From NCBI GenBank assembly GCA_016200045.1, contig JACQFN010000016.1:1-64000 (forward strand): DNA of 64,000 nt, read 5' to 3'. Of this stretch, positions 7,967-16,471 are shown piece by piece. Within the stretch, counting starts at the first letter, position 1, and each line of letters starts with the position of its first letter. This stretch comes from Nitrososphaerota archaeon (GTDB lineage: Archaea > Thermoproteota > Nitrososphaeria > Nitrososphaerales > Gagatemarchaeaceae). Position numbers and translations under genes: made by a program. Under the pieces are notes generated by a model. The model was not told the origin of the DNA. It made no database searches and was given only the letters and a program-made list of their open reading frames with translations.

Positions 7967-8770
7967 TTGGCTTTCTTGAACGTGAAGGGAGGGAAAATCT
8001 ACTACGAAACGGCCGGGATGGGCAAACCACTGGTGATGATCCATGCCGGATTCCTCGACAGCAGGATGTGGGACGAGCAGTTCAGAATCTTCAGCAGGGA
8101 GAACACGGTCGTCCGGTACGACGTCAGGGGGTACGGCAGGTCAAACCGGCCGTCCGCCGCTTTCTCGGATTACGAAGACCTGACTGCGCTCCTAGACCAT
8201 CTGAACTTCGACAAAACGTGCATCCTCGGGGTGTCAAACGGGGGAAGGATAGCACTGGACTTCGCGACCGTACATCCTGAGAGGGTAGGGGGACTGATCC
8301 TGGTTTCGCCGGGGATACGTGGCTACAAGGGTTCGGGACCCGAGGAGGACAAGCTCTGGGAGGAGGACGACAAGAAGTTCCAGGAGCAGGAACGTGCGCT
8401 GAAGGATGGAAGGGTCGAGGAGGCCACCAGGATGGACCTCGACATCTGGGCCCCGGCCCAGAATCCAAGCACGAGGGAGTGGCTGTGGAAGATAGCCTCA
8501 GAGAATTCGGACGCCTACAGGAACCCGCCCAACAATCTGCAGAAGTCCCCCGATACTCCCCCGTTTGAACGGCTGTCTGCCATAAAGGCGCCCACCCTCA
8601 TCTTGGTTGGGGACAGGGACCTGAAAGGGATGCAAGCGATTGCAAGAGGCATCTCGAAGAGGATCCCCGGGTCCGAGCTGACGATCATCGCAGGGGCGGA
8701 CCACATCGCTAACACGTCAAGGCCGGAAGTGTTCAACGAGCTCGTGGGCTCGTTCCTGAAGAAGTTCTGA
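7967..8770 (+). CDS. Alpha/beta hydrolase
   Basis: The fold is clear: GMGKPLVMIHAGFLDSRMWD (oxyanion-hole region), GVSNGGRIALDFA (Gly-x-Ser-x-Gly nucleophile elbow), ILVGDRD (acid) and GADHIAN (catalytic His). About 267 residues is normal for the family. The TTG at 7967 was preferred because it sits about 30 bases after a TATA-like box and gives the usual short lead to the first strand; ATG 7955 is the alternative. The substrate is not evident. Confidence 0.85.
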   Translation: MAFLNVKGGKIYYETAGMGKPLVMIHAGFLDSRMWDEQFRIFSRENTVVRYDVRGYGRSNRPSAAFSDYEDLTALLDHLNFDKTCILGVSNGGRIALDFATVHPERVGGLILVSPGIRGYKGSGPEEDKLWEEDDKKFQEQERALKDGRVEEATRMDLDIWAPAQNPSTREWLWKIASENSDAYRNPPNNLQKSPDTPPFERLSAIKAPTLILVGDRDLKGMQAIARGISKRIPGSELTIIAGADHIANTSRPEVFNELVGSFLKKF

Positions 8771-8777
8771 AGCCTAC

Positions 8778-9569
8778 CTAACCAGCCGTCACTTCGAATG
8801 AGGAATAGAACTCTGCGCCATCCACGCTGACGGTGACCTGGAAGGTGCCGGGCGTCGAGGTAGCCCCGATAGTCCAAGAGGCCGAGCAAGAGCCGTCCGC
8901 TGAAGTGGTGCAGGCGAAATCATGCGTGGTCATCCCCGACGCGTACAGCACATGGATCGACACCGCCTGCCCCGGGATCGGGCCATCAGAGTCGTTCACC
9001 CCCACGTAGATGGTCTGGGTCGAGCCCCGGGGGACGGGGTCACTGGCGTAGTAGATGGTAACGTTTAGTCCCTGAGATGCCGCAGTTGTCGTGACGGTCA
9101 CACTCTGATTGGAAAGGTGCCATGCGGTCACGGGATGAATCTCCCAGCACGTATCCCCGTGCCAGCTTTCGGTCTGATGAACGGTGTCGCAGTAGGAGAC
9201 TCCGGTTTCGTCGATCGTTGTCCCGGGCGATGGCCTCCCCTCCGAAGCCTGGTCTCTTGGGATGACTTCCGTGATGAACACCGGGACCCTGCCGTCGGTC
9301 ACCGCGACGTGCCAGTCGCCGTCTGTTTCATCCCTCACGTAAAGAACGTACAACCCCATGACCGTGACCGTCACCCCGCCCGTCCCCTGTTTGTCCGACG
9401 CCGTGGCGTACTTTCCGGCAATCAGGTCTTCGAGCGTGACGCCTGAGTTAGAGGTTGGTATGGTTGAGGTCGATGCCGTATTGGGCGCCAACCGGTTCCA
9501 GCCCAGGTACGACCCCGCGGCAACCATCGAAATCAGAATGACGGCTATGAGGACGGGAGCGGTCTTCAA
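8778..9569 (-). CDS. Membrane-anchored extracellular protein with Ig-like domain
   Basis: An N-terminal signal anchor (about residues 5-25) and a Ser/Thr linker lead into a domain with VTVMGLYVLYVRDETDGDW and HGDTCWEI, two pairs of cysteines, and then a C-terminal Big/CarboxypepD-type beta-sandwich (PVPRGSTQTIYVGVNDSDG, ASWTIGATSTPGTFQVTVSV). The N-terminal domain may be OB-like; function is unknown. It ends only 7 bases from the convergent hydrolase gene. Confidence 0.65.
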   Translation of the reverse strand: MKTAPVLIAVILISMVAAGSYLGWNRLAPNTASTSTIPTSNSGVTLEDLIAGKYATASDKQGTGGVTVTVMGLYVLYVRDETDGDWHVAVTDGRVPVFITEVIPRDQASEGRPSPGTTIDETGVSYCDTVHQTESWHGDTCWEIHPVTAWHLSNQSVTVTTTAASQGLNVTIYYASDPVPRGSTQTIYVGVNDSDGPIPGQAVSIHVLYASGMTTHDFACTTSADGSCSASWTIGATSTPGTFQVTVSVDGAEFYSSFEVTAG

Positions 9570-9606
9570 ATGCCTTAGTCGGAGATGCCCACCGGGCTCT
9601 TAAGCC

Positions 9607-10335
9607 TCAACCAACGCGCGTTCCGACATAAAGGCCCCTCCCTGGTGAGAGTGACCTCGAGATGAAACGAGACTTCAACCCGGCCCTACTCATCAGTTCC
9701 AGGAACCTGTCTTTCTCAAACATCGCAAGCAGCTGAAAATCCTTGTAGTACGAGATTCCCTTCCCTCTCTTGGCAACAACGATGTGTTCGTCGATGGTCG
9801 ACAGGTTTCCTCTGACGCCAGAGAAGCTCATCCGCACAAGCTTCAGGTCTTCGCTATTGTAGGTTCGCAGACTGACCCAACCGGGGGTCCATTCTGACCT
9901 GACGAACCACGGTTCTACGATCACGAGGCCCCCCTCGTTCAAGTGGTTCGCGAAATTCCGTAGGGTGGCTCCCAGCCTCCTGTAGGTCTTGACGTATCCA
10001 ATCGCGCTGAACAGGCTCACAATCACGTCGAACCTGCGGTTCAGTCGAAAGTCTTCCATTTCGCCCCTGACAAACCCGACCCCCTTCACGTTACGGCGCG
10101 CGACCCGCAGCATCTGCCTGCTGGAATCCAGACCCGTGCACTCGAATTCGTCCCTCAGGTACTGGATGTGCTTGCCCGTTCCGCAGCCTACGTCCAGAAG
10201 CGTATGAGCCGGTGGTCCCCGATACTTCCTGATGAGCGACTTCAGGGTCTTCGCCTCCTTTGCGTAGTCCTTCCACTCGTAAATCTGGTCATAGTACTTG
10301 GCCAGCTCCCCATACTGGAGAATCCGTCCTCTCAC
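9607..10335 (-). CDS. Class I SAM-dependent methyltransferase
   Basis: The 242-residue protein carries YYDQIYEWKDY near the start, motif I LLDVGCGTGKHIQYL, the acidic strand-2 end TGLDSSRQML, and FDVIVSLFSAIGYV. Later GGLVIVEPWF matches the CMT/DdaD-like small methyltransferases seen beside sugar and antibiotic genes. The substrate is unknown and it is not in an obvious operon. Confidence 0.8.
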   Translation of the reverse strand: MRGRILQYGELAKYYDQIYEWKDYAKEAKTLKSLIRKYRGPPAHTLLDVGCGTGKHIQYLRDEFECTGLDSSRQMLRVARRNVKGVGFVRGEMEDFRLNRRFDVIVSLFSAIGYVKTYRRLGATLRNFANHLNEGGLVIVEPWFVRSEWTPGWVSLRTYNSEDLKLVRMSFSGVRGNLSTIDEHIVVAKRGKGISYYKDFQLLAMFEKDRFLELMSRAGLKSRFISRSLSPGRGLYVGTRVG

Positions 10336-10410
10336 ATCTTCGGCCTACTCTCGGAAAGTTAAGACGGTTTCCGGCCCGACGAGCGACGCCGCAATCGACC
10401 CGTGTCTCCT

Positions 10411-10420
10411 TTTTTTATCA
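10411..10420 (+). promoter_or_regulatory. TATA box for the acetyltransferase gene
   Basis: TTTTTTATCA ends about 27 bases before the TTG at 10447. A GTG at 10402 lies upstream of the box and so is unlikely to be the start. Confidence 0.5.
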
Positions 10421-10446
10421 GGGGTCAAGTCATTGCGGCCGCTCAA

Positions 10447-10938
10447 TTGTCAGAATTGCGACGACTCTCCGCCAAAGACGTGGAGGAGCTCAGAGTGCTC
10501 CTCAGGGTGTGCTGGCTCGACACATACACCGGACTCCTTTCGGATTCGGTCATTCAGACGACACTCAACGTCTGGCAGAGCAGAGAAAGCCTCCTCAGGG
10601 GTCTTCGGAATCCGCGGGCATATTACGCGGGCTGGGTAGACGGGGGCAGAATCGTGGGGATGGTCTCAGCGGGGATGATAGACCCGACCAAGATGAAGGT
10701 ATTCCAGATGTACGTCCTCCCGAGTCACCAGAGGAAAGGCATCGGGTCTAGGCTCATGGATTCGGCTGTGCAGCACTTCCCGCAAGCTAGGTCTGCAACC
10801 CTCGAGGTCACGGAAGGGAACGCGAAAGGGATCTCATTTTACAGAAAGTACGGCTTCGACTATCCTGGAACGACGCTGGTGGAGATAGACGGAGAACGAG
10901 TCCCCTGTCTAGTCGGTAAGATGGACCTGCATCGGTAG
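10447..10938 (+). CDS. GNAT-family N-acetyltransferase
   Basis: The acetyl-CoA-binding motif A is plain: MYVLPSHQRKGIGSRLMDSA, with Q/RxxGxG/A. Motif B follows as LEVTEGNAKGISFYRKYGFD. The N-terminal part (VCWLDTYTGLL) resembles GNAT proteins that act on small molecules. About 163 residues is typical. The TTG start is chosen from the TATA position. The acceptor cannot be predicted. Confidence 0.82.
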   Translation: MSELRRLSAKDVEELRVLLRVCWLDTYTGLLSDSVIQTTLNVWQSRESLLRGLRNPRAYYAGWVDGGRIVGMVSAGMIDPTKMKVFQMYVLPSHQRKGIGSRLMDSAVQHFPQARSATLEVTEGNAKGISFYRKYGFDYPGTTLVEIDGERVPCLVGKMDLHR

Positions 10939-10994
10939 GGCCTCTACTTCTGCAATGGCTTTATCCCATGGTGCTCCAGACGCGCACTGTAGTC

Positions 10995-12944
10995 ATGGAG
11001 GCCCAAGCGGAGCGCAGACTGGCAGCGATTATGTTCACCGACGTCGTAGGTTACACGACCCTTGCCCAGGCTAACGAGGCGGAAGCCATGAAGCGTCTGG
11101 AGGAGCACAGGGCCATACTCCGCGGGATCTTCCCTCTGTACAACGGAAAGGAGGTGAAGACCATCGGAGACGCCTTCCTCATCGAATTCCCGAGTGCCCT
11201 ACAGGCTGTGACATGTTCAATCGAGATTCAGCGTCAAATGCGCGACAGGAACGCGGGCCTGTCCGATGAAAAGCAGGTCCAGATCAGGGTCGGAGTGCAC
11301 GTCGGCGACGTCATCCACGCTCAGGGTGACATCCTGGGGGACGCCGTCAATGTCTCGTCAAGGATTGAGCCGCTGGCTCCTGCAGGAGGCGTTTGCATCT
11401 CCGAGCAGGTGTACGACCACGTCAGGAACAAAATCGACAACCCGCTTGAGAGGATCGAAGGGAAGACCCTAAAGAACGTCAAACTGCCCATCGAGGTCTA
11501 CAGGATAATCATGCCCTGGGAAGCTGAAACGAAGGCCGATGTCGGCCTCGACACGAAAAGAGTGGCGGTACTTCCGCTGAAGAACATGAGCCCGGACCCG
11601 AACGACGAGTACTTCGCGGACGGGATGACAGAGGAGCTGATCACGGCGCTCGCTTCGGTGACGGAGCTCACGGTCATAGCCAGGACCTCGGTCATGCAGT
11701 ACAAGAACGGCCCGAAGCGGATATCGGACATAGGGAGGGAGCTGAACGCCGGGACCCTGGTCGAAGGGAGCGTCAGGAAGGCGGCCAACAAGGTCCGCAT
11801 CACGGTCCAGCTCATCGACGCCCGTAACGAAGGCCACCTGTGGGCCCAAAGCTACGACAAGCAACTGGACGACATCTTCACCATCCAGAGCGAGGTCGCG
11901 CAGAAGGTGGCGGAGGCGTTGAAGGTGAAGCTGGTCGAGGAGGACGTGCAGAGGCTGGAACGCGGCTCGACCAAGAACACCGAGGCCTACACCCTGTACC
12001 TGAAGGGGATGTTCTACTGGAACAAGAGGACCCACGAAGCCCTGACCAAGGCAGCCGAACTGCTCAAGGAAGCCGTCCGCCTGGACCCGTCCTTCGCCTT
12101 GGGACACGCCGGGCTGGCCCAGTGTTACCAGGTCATGGCAGCGAACTACATCGAAGACCCCTTGAAGTACTTCCCGAAGGCAAAAGAAAGCGCGCTCATG
12201 GCGCTTTCACTGGACGGCCGTCTGGTGGAGGCTCATACGGTGCTCGCTGCGGTCTACGGGTCGTACGACCGCGACATTCCGCGGTCCCTGGCTCAGTTCG
12301 AGAAGGCCATCCAGATCAACCCCAACTACGCGACTGCCCACCAGTGGTATTCTCAGCTTCTCACGTGGGTCGGGAGGACTGAGGAGGCCAATCGGGAAAT
12401 ACAGAGGGCCCTCGGGTTCAGCCCTCTTTCGATGATCATAGGCGCGAACATCATCAACTCCTACTTTTACGCGAAGGAATACGACAAGGGCATCGAATAC
12501 GGCAAGAAACTGATCGAAATGGACCCAAACTTCGAGTACACTTACCTCGGAATGATCGAGTGCTACCTAGGCAAATCCATGTTCACCGAGGCAATGGAGG
12601 CGGTCGACACGGTTTCGAAGCTCATCACCCCAAATGAGGCAAAGCTAGCTCGGGCCTGGGTGTACTCCCGCATGAAGCGGGTCGACGAATGCCACACCCT
12701 GCTGTCGGAAATCGAACCGGTCGCAGAGAAGGAGCATATCAGTCCCACGCAAATAGCGTACATGCACTTCGCCCTCGGTGAGAACGACAAAGGGTTCGAA
12801 TGGCTCGAAAAGGCGTTCGCTGCCTTCGACAGGTACGCGTACGACATCGCCGTCGAACAAGTCCTGGACGGGGTGAGGAGCGACCCGAGGTACCTCAGCA
12901 TGCTCGAACGCCTGGGCCTCGCCCAGTATTGGAAGCCCAAATAG
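10995..12944 (+). CDS. Class III nucleotidyl cyclase with TPR domain
   Basis: The N-terminal catalytic domain (about residues 1-180) has RRLAAIMFTDVVGYT (first metal Asp), KTIGDAFLIEF (adenine-type Lys and second metal Asp) and GDAVNVSSRIE (transition-state Asn and Arg). All catalytic residues are present, which argues for active ATP cyclisation. A TolB/FlgO-like domain follows (RVAVLPLKNMSPDPND, LVEGSVRKAANKVRITVQLID), then several TPRs. This architecture is common in bacteria and uncommon in archaea, so it was probably acquired. There is no transmembrane segment. The start is set by the TTTATC box at about 10959. A cyclic-nucleotide-binding protein lies 28 kb away. Confidence 0.88.
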   Translation: MEAQAERRLAAIMFTDVVGYTTLAQANEAEAMKRLEEHRAILRGIFPLYNGKEVKTIGDAFLIEFPSALQAVTCSIEIQRQMRDRNAGLSDEKQVQIRVGVHVGDVIHAQGDILGDAVNVSSRIEPLAPAGGVCISEQVYDHVRNKIDNPLERIEGKTLKNVKLPIEVYRIIMPWEAETKADVGLDTKRVAVLPLKNMSPDPNDEYFADGMTEELITALASVTELTVIARTSVMQYKNGPKRISDIGRELNAGTLVEGSVRKAANKVRITVQLIDARNEGHLWAQSYDKQLDDIFTIQSEVAQKVAEALKVKLVEEDVQRLERGSTKNTEAYTLYLKGMFYWNKRTHEALTKAAELLKEAVRLDPSFALGHAGLAQCYQVMAANYIEDPLKYFPKAKESALMALSLDGRLVEAHTVLAAVYGSYDRDIPRSLAQFEKAIQINPNYATAHQWYSQLLTWVGRTEEANREIQRALGFSPLSMIIGANIINSYFYAKEYDKGIEYGKKLIEMDPNFEYTYLGMIECYLGKSMFTEAMEAVDTVSKLITPNEAKLARAWVYSRMKRVDECHTLLSEIEPVAEKEHISPTQIAYMHFALGENDKGFEWLEKAFAAFDRYAYDIAVEQVLDGVRSDPRYLSMLERLGLAQYWKPK

Positions 12945-13024
12945 GAGTCTAGAAGTCCGGGCCCTAATCGGCTCGGGGATATTCTCGAATGCCTAATAGA
13001 TGAAGCGCGTCGCTTGGAAGCCGC

Positions 13025-13915
13025 TTGACCGTCAGGCCTTCGGCGGTCGCCGTTCCGGTGGGGTTCTTACTCTTTGCCGCGATTTTCTCAGCGCTCATAA
13101 CACCAGTCGGCGCAACCGGCGGAGGTTCGGACCTTCAGGCCTACTTCAACTGCGACACGTATGCTCTCCAGCCGACTGAAGACGGTCTGGTCTTTTCCAA
13201 CCCGACGCAATATCACTGCCCCGAGCCTGCAATCACCACTTTCGGGGGCTTCAACCCTGAGGGGACCTTCGGCGGGACTGGCCAGACGATTAATCAGGGG
13301 GCGACGCTCACCTTCGACATCTACGCCTACGGCCCCGCAGAGTTCTACTGCCACGTCGAAGCCTGGGACACGACAACCAACACCGAACTGGGCGTCGCGA
13401 ATTGTTCAGGGACCCCACTAGGTAGCGGGGACTGCTCGAACGCGGTCAAGGTCGAGGTGCAGGCCGCGGTCGCAAACACAACGACCGTTTTCACCGGGGA
13501 CGTCCTCAGGTATGAAATCAACGTGACCCTCGGAGGAGGGCAGGCCACATTGTGCTCAGGAGGGAGCACCCCGACAGGGTTCAGCGTCCCCTCCTCTTCG
13601 ACGACTTCGACCCGATCGACTTCATCAACTTCTACTTCGTCGAACTCAACCTCATCGACTTCGACCACCGGCTCTTTCTCCACCCCCTCGCAGGGAACCA
13701 CGCAGCAGACCTCCCAGACAACCGGCACAACAGCTCACACCTCCCCTACGACGTCAGCCCAGAGCGCTGCAACCACGGCGACCGGGATCGGTGTCGACCT
13801 CTGGGTCTGGATTCTGATACTCGTCGTCATCATAATCATTGTCCTCCTCATACTCTGGAAGATGCACATCGGTCCGTTCGCCGAAAGTACCCCCAGCCGG
13901 ACTCCCACGACCTAG
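13025..13915 (+). CDS. Surface protein with Ser/Thr stalk and C-terminal anchor
   Basis: A signal peptide (about 1-30) leads to a Cys-containing beta domain of about 150 residues. A Ser/Thr-rich stalk (about 185-255), a C-terminal helix WVWILILVVIIIIVLLILW and a short cytoplasmic tail follow. The layout matches a heavily glycosylated archaeal cell-surface protein. Cysteines in the ectodomain could pair. No enzymatic motif is visible. Confidence 0.72.
   Translation: MTVRPSAVAVPVGFLLFAAIFSALITPVGATGGGSDLQAYFNCDTYALQPTEDGLVFSNPTQYHCPEPAITTFGGFNPEGTFGGTGQTINQGATLTFDIYAYGPAEFYCHVEAWDTTTNTELGVANCSGTPLGSGDCSNAVKVEVQAAVANTTTVFTGDVLRYEINVTLGGGQATLCSGGSTPTGFSVPSSSTTSTRSTSSTSTSSNSTSSTSTTGSFSTPSQGTTQQTSQTTGTTAHTSPTTSAQSAATTATGIGVDLWVWILILVVIIIIVLLILWKMHIGPFAESTPSRTPTT
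13589..13690 (+). repeat. Low-complexity Ser/Thr codon tract
   Basis: Imperfect repeats of TCG/TCA/ACT/ACC/TCT codons encode the Ser/Thr stalk of the surface protein. Such tracts can vary in length between strains. Confidence 0.6.
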
Positions 13916-14394
13916 GCGGGCTTCTTCCTGAGGTAAAGATACATCGGGTGTTCCTTCCTCCACCCCTTCGGTTTGACCATCACCTCGCTCTCCGGCTTCC
14001 ATCCAGGGACCTCGAAGTAGAAGGTGACCACCCTCGCTCCGTCCTTCAGTTCCCTCCTGAACTTCGGTTTGAGCAAGGTGAGCGCGTATCCCGAGAGATA
14101 CAATGCGACGACGTCCGCGCTCCGTAGGCTGACGTCCCTGAACCTCCTCCGGACCACCTTGGCCCTCCCGGCCAACCCCAGAGACCGTATCAGCTTCCTC
14201 GAACTCAGGACCAAGTCTCTCCTCACCTCCGCTCCTGTCGCCTTCGCTCCGAAGTCTCGAGCCGCCACGACCAGGATCCTGCCGTCCCCCGACCCGAGGT
14301 CTACCAGCTTCTCATCCGGCTTCAACGAAGCCAGACGGAGCATGACGGGAATCACGTCCTCGGGGATTGGAACGAACGGGTCCACTGTTTTCAA
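13912..14394 (-). CDS. SAM-dependent methyltransferase, ATPSCKMT/FAM173-like
   Basis: The 160-residue protein has FVPIPEDVIPVMLRLASLK followed by VDLGSGDGRILVVAAR, the arrangement seen in the FAM173/ATPSCKMT group of lysine methyltransferases. VVALYLSGYALTLLKPKF stands where the catalytic region lies. Eukaryotic members modify ATP synthase c subunit or ANT; archaeal targets are unknown. Its start overlaps the stop of the upstream small membrane protein by 4 bases, so they are co-translated. Confidence 0.72.
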   Translation of the reverse strand: MKTVDPFVPIPEDVIPVMLRLASLKPDEKLVDLGSGDGRILVVAARDFGAKATGAEVRRDLVLSSRKLIRSLGLAGRAKVVRRRFRDVSLRSADVVALYLSGYALTLLKPKFRRELKDGARVVTFYFEVPGWKPESEVMVKPKGWRKEHPMYLYLRKKPA

Positions 14395-14600
14395 GCCGTT
14401 TGCTGCGTTTTCGTCGGGCCCTTCGCCGCCCTTCTTGCGAACCTTCTCCTGTTGTAGAGGCTGACGACGACGTAGAGGACGAGTATGACCACGACGACCG
14501 CAGGGGATGAGAAGACCTTCAGGTACGCCATCACGATGACGGCGAGGGCAATCAGGATCAGGACCAAGTAGAAGGGGCGCGATGAAGGCAAACAGAGCAA
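14391..14600 (-). CDS. Small two-helix membrane protein
   Basis: The 69-residue product has two adjacent hydrophobic segments (FYLVLILIALAVIVMAYLKV and AVVVVILVLYVVVSLY) and a basic C-terminal tail (NRRRFARRAAK), so both ends are probably cytoplasmic. It overlaps the methyltransferase start by 4 bases. Function is unknown. Confidence 0.6.
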   Translation of the reverse strand: MLCLPSSRPFYLVLILIALAVIVMAYLKVFSSPAVVVVILVLYVVVSLYNRRRFARRAAKGPTKTQQTA

Positions 14601-14644
14601 TCCGGGTCCCCCTTTGTAGTTAAGGAATCCCCAAATTCGACGAT

Positions 14645-15295
14645 TCAGCGCGACTGGCCGTACGTCCTGCTGCTAGGGCTCACCACCCTTCCGACCCAGT
14701 ACGAGACCAAGGGAGCATACCAGATGTAGAACCTGACTGGGTTCCCGAACAGAGTCCACTCCCAGAACTGGGGCGCGGCCGAGGCCAGGACGATCGCGGA
14801 CAGGATTGCAAGCCGGTTCCTCCCGCTCCTGAATAGCGCAACCAGGTCGCTCGCTACGAGCTGCTTTTCCTCTATGCTGATCACGTGCGCGAATCCTGCT
14901 AGGACGATCATTATCCCTGCCAGATCGACAGCGAAGAGGCTCGAGGAAAAGTCCCTTATGGCGGAGGCCTCTGCCGGCGTAAGAGACTCGTTGACGACCT
15001 CGACGCTGTTGAGCAGATAGGGAATCAGCGCGACAAGGAGGAGTAGGCCGACGTTGAGGAACGTCACCCACCTTGTCTCATGAGGCAGGACGGACATGTA
15101 GGTCGTATACACCAGCCACGCCGTGATCAGGATCAAGAACGTGTACGTGAAAGCCGCGATGTGGGTGACCAGCTCCCCGGGAGACGTCGGGGCATTGGCG
15201 AGGAGGGCGATCGAGCCTATCGACAGCGACAGCCCGAATATCAGGTCTGCGAGTGTCTCTATCCGGGGACGGGGCCGTCTTTCTACCTGCTGCAA
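14645..15295 (-). CDS. TMEM175/DUF1211-type membrane protein
   Basis: The protein begins with RIETLADLIFGLSLSIGSIAL, a variant of the RxxxFSDxVxAIxxT filter motif of TMEM175 potassium channels, and has about six hydrophobic helices. Here the motif is degenerate (Leu-Ala-Asp for Phe-Ser-Asp, Ser for Thr), so potassium selectivity is uncertain. The length of 216 matches prokaryotic single-repeat members, which assemble as tetramers. Confidence 0.65.
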   Translation of the reverse strand: MQQVERRPRPRIETLADLIFGLSLSIGSIALLANAPTSPGELVTHIAAFTYTFLILITAWLVYTTYMSVLPHETRWVTFLNVGLLLLVALIPYLLNSVEVVNESLTPAEASAIRDFSSSLFAVDLAGIMIVLAGFAHVISIEEKQLVASDLVALFRSGRNRLAILSAIVLASAAPQFWEWTLFGNPVRFYIWYAPLVSYWVGRVVSPSSRTYGQSR

Positions 15296-15331
15296 CTGAG
15301 CGCGTGACGCGGCTACCGTATTTTGTCTTTG

Positions 15332-15967
15332 CTATGCTGCGGCAACCTGAGGAGACAAAGTCGTGGAGACGGAAATCAACCTCGGCAGGAACCTGTGTGA
15401 AGCCTCCAGGGTAAGGCCGAAGACCACCGTGACGACCAAGAAGAACGTGACCGGGACGGCAGGTACCTTCGCAATCGCACCGATCTCTCCCAGCTCCAAG
15501 AGGAGGACGGGAACCCCTCCTACCACGGAAAGTAGCAGGCCGTAGCCCAGTCCGTTCGGAAACGACCCGCCAAACCTGCGCCTGAAGTGGACGTAGCCCA
15601 TGGCGGGTAGGAGGCTCATCATCAGGCTCGTCAGCAGTATGGCAGTCGTGCCTCCCGCGGTAAGGGTCGGGCCCACCCCCGAGAAGACTGCAACCAGCCT
15701 CATCATCGTCCTCATGGCTATCCACGCGACCACCGCCCCGACGACCCCGCTTAGCACCCCGACGATGACCGCCGCCCGCCCCACAGAGAACAGCGTGAAG
15801 TACGCAGCGGAGACCCCGGACAAGACTATCCCCGCAACGGCGATGGCGCCTAGCAACCCAGTCATCTGAGCCGCACCATTCGTCGCCCCGGCGGCCCCGA
15901 GGGCGAAGAGGACCAGCCCAGCAAAGATTCCTGTCAGGCCCAAGCTCTTTCTGGAAGTCCCTGCCAT
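15332..15967 (-). CDS. Polytopic membrane protein, unknown
   Basis: About six hydrophobic segments occupy the 211 residues, with a short basic loop YVHFRRRFGGSFPNG after the fourth. No known transporter or enzyme motif was seen. It is in line with the downstream TMEM175-like gene with only 36 bases between. Confidence 0.6.
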   Translation of the reverse strand: MAGTSRKSLGLTGIFAGLVLFALGAAGATNGAAQMTGLLGAIAVAGIVLSGVSAAYFTLFSVGRAAVIVGVLSGVVGAVVAWIAMRTMMRLVAVFSGVGPTLTAGGTTAILLTSLMMSLLPAMGYVHFRRRFGGSFPNGLGYGLLLSVVGGVPVLLLELGEIGAIAKVPAVPVTFFLVVTVVFGLTLEASHRFLPRLISVSTTLSPQVAAA

Positions 15968-16079
15968 GGTCTACGCGGTCCCCGACTATCAGGTGCGGAC
16001 TCTATTTGTCTTGCGAGAGATGCACGGCGCCTAGGATGACAGGCTAGTTTGAAATACTCCCATCGGGCGGTTCGCTGCG

Positions 16080-16451
16080 ATGGTCAAGGTATCCTACACC
16101 CCGAACACGGACGTAGCCGTCCATGAGGTCATCGAAGAGGACAGCTCCAGCTTCTTCGAGGAGATAGTCAGGCAGATGCTCGCGTCTCCCGTCCACATTC
16201 AGCCGACCGTGAACTGGATCGACGGCATAGCCTTCGTGGTCAGCCCCATGCCGGCTACGGAGGACGTCATCAGGGAAAACCTCGCCGGGAGGATCCACTT
16301 CGCCGCCGTGATGTTCGCGAGGGCGCCCTATCAGGCGCAGGCTAACGTCAAAGTCAACAACCAGGAGTTCAGCGTCCGCCTTCGGAAGGCGGAGAACAAC
16401 CCGACACTGGTGGAACTCGTGCGTTTTCTCCAGGCCTTCAAACGAAGTTAG
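16080..16451 (+). CDS. Hypothetical protein, 123 aa
   Basis: A soluble alpha/beta protein with ASPVHIQPTVNWIDGIAFVVSPMPATEDVIRE in pieces; no recognised family. A TTGAAATAC box at about 16049 lies about 27 bases ahead of the ATG, so the gene is probably expressed as a leaderless mRNA. Confidence 0.6.
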   Translation: MVKVSYTPNTDVAVHEVIEEDSSSFFEEIVRQMLASPVHIQPTVNWIDGIAFVVSPMPATEDVIRENLAGRIHFAAVMFARAPYQAQANVKVNNQEFSVRLRKAENNPTLVELVRFLQAFKRS

Positions 16452-16471
16452 CCACCCCTCCGGGAGCCGTC

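Noticed and set aside
13912-14600. Methyltransferase and small membrane protein as one fused gene
   Set aside because: They are in different frames with a 4-base overlap and each has its own start.
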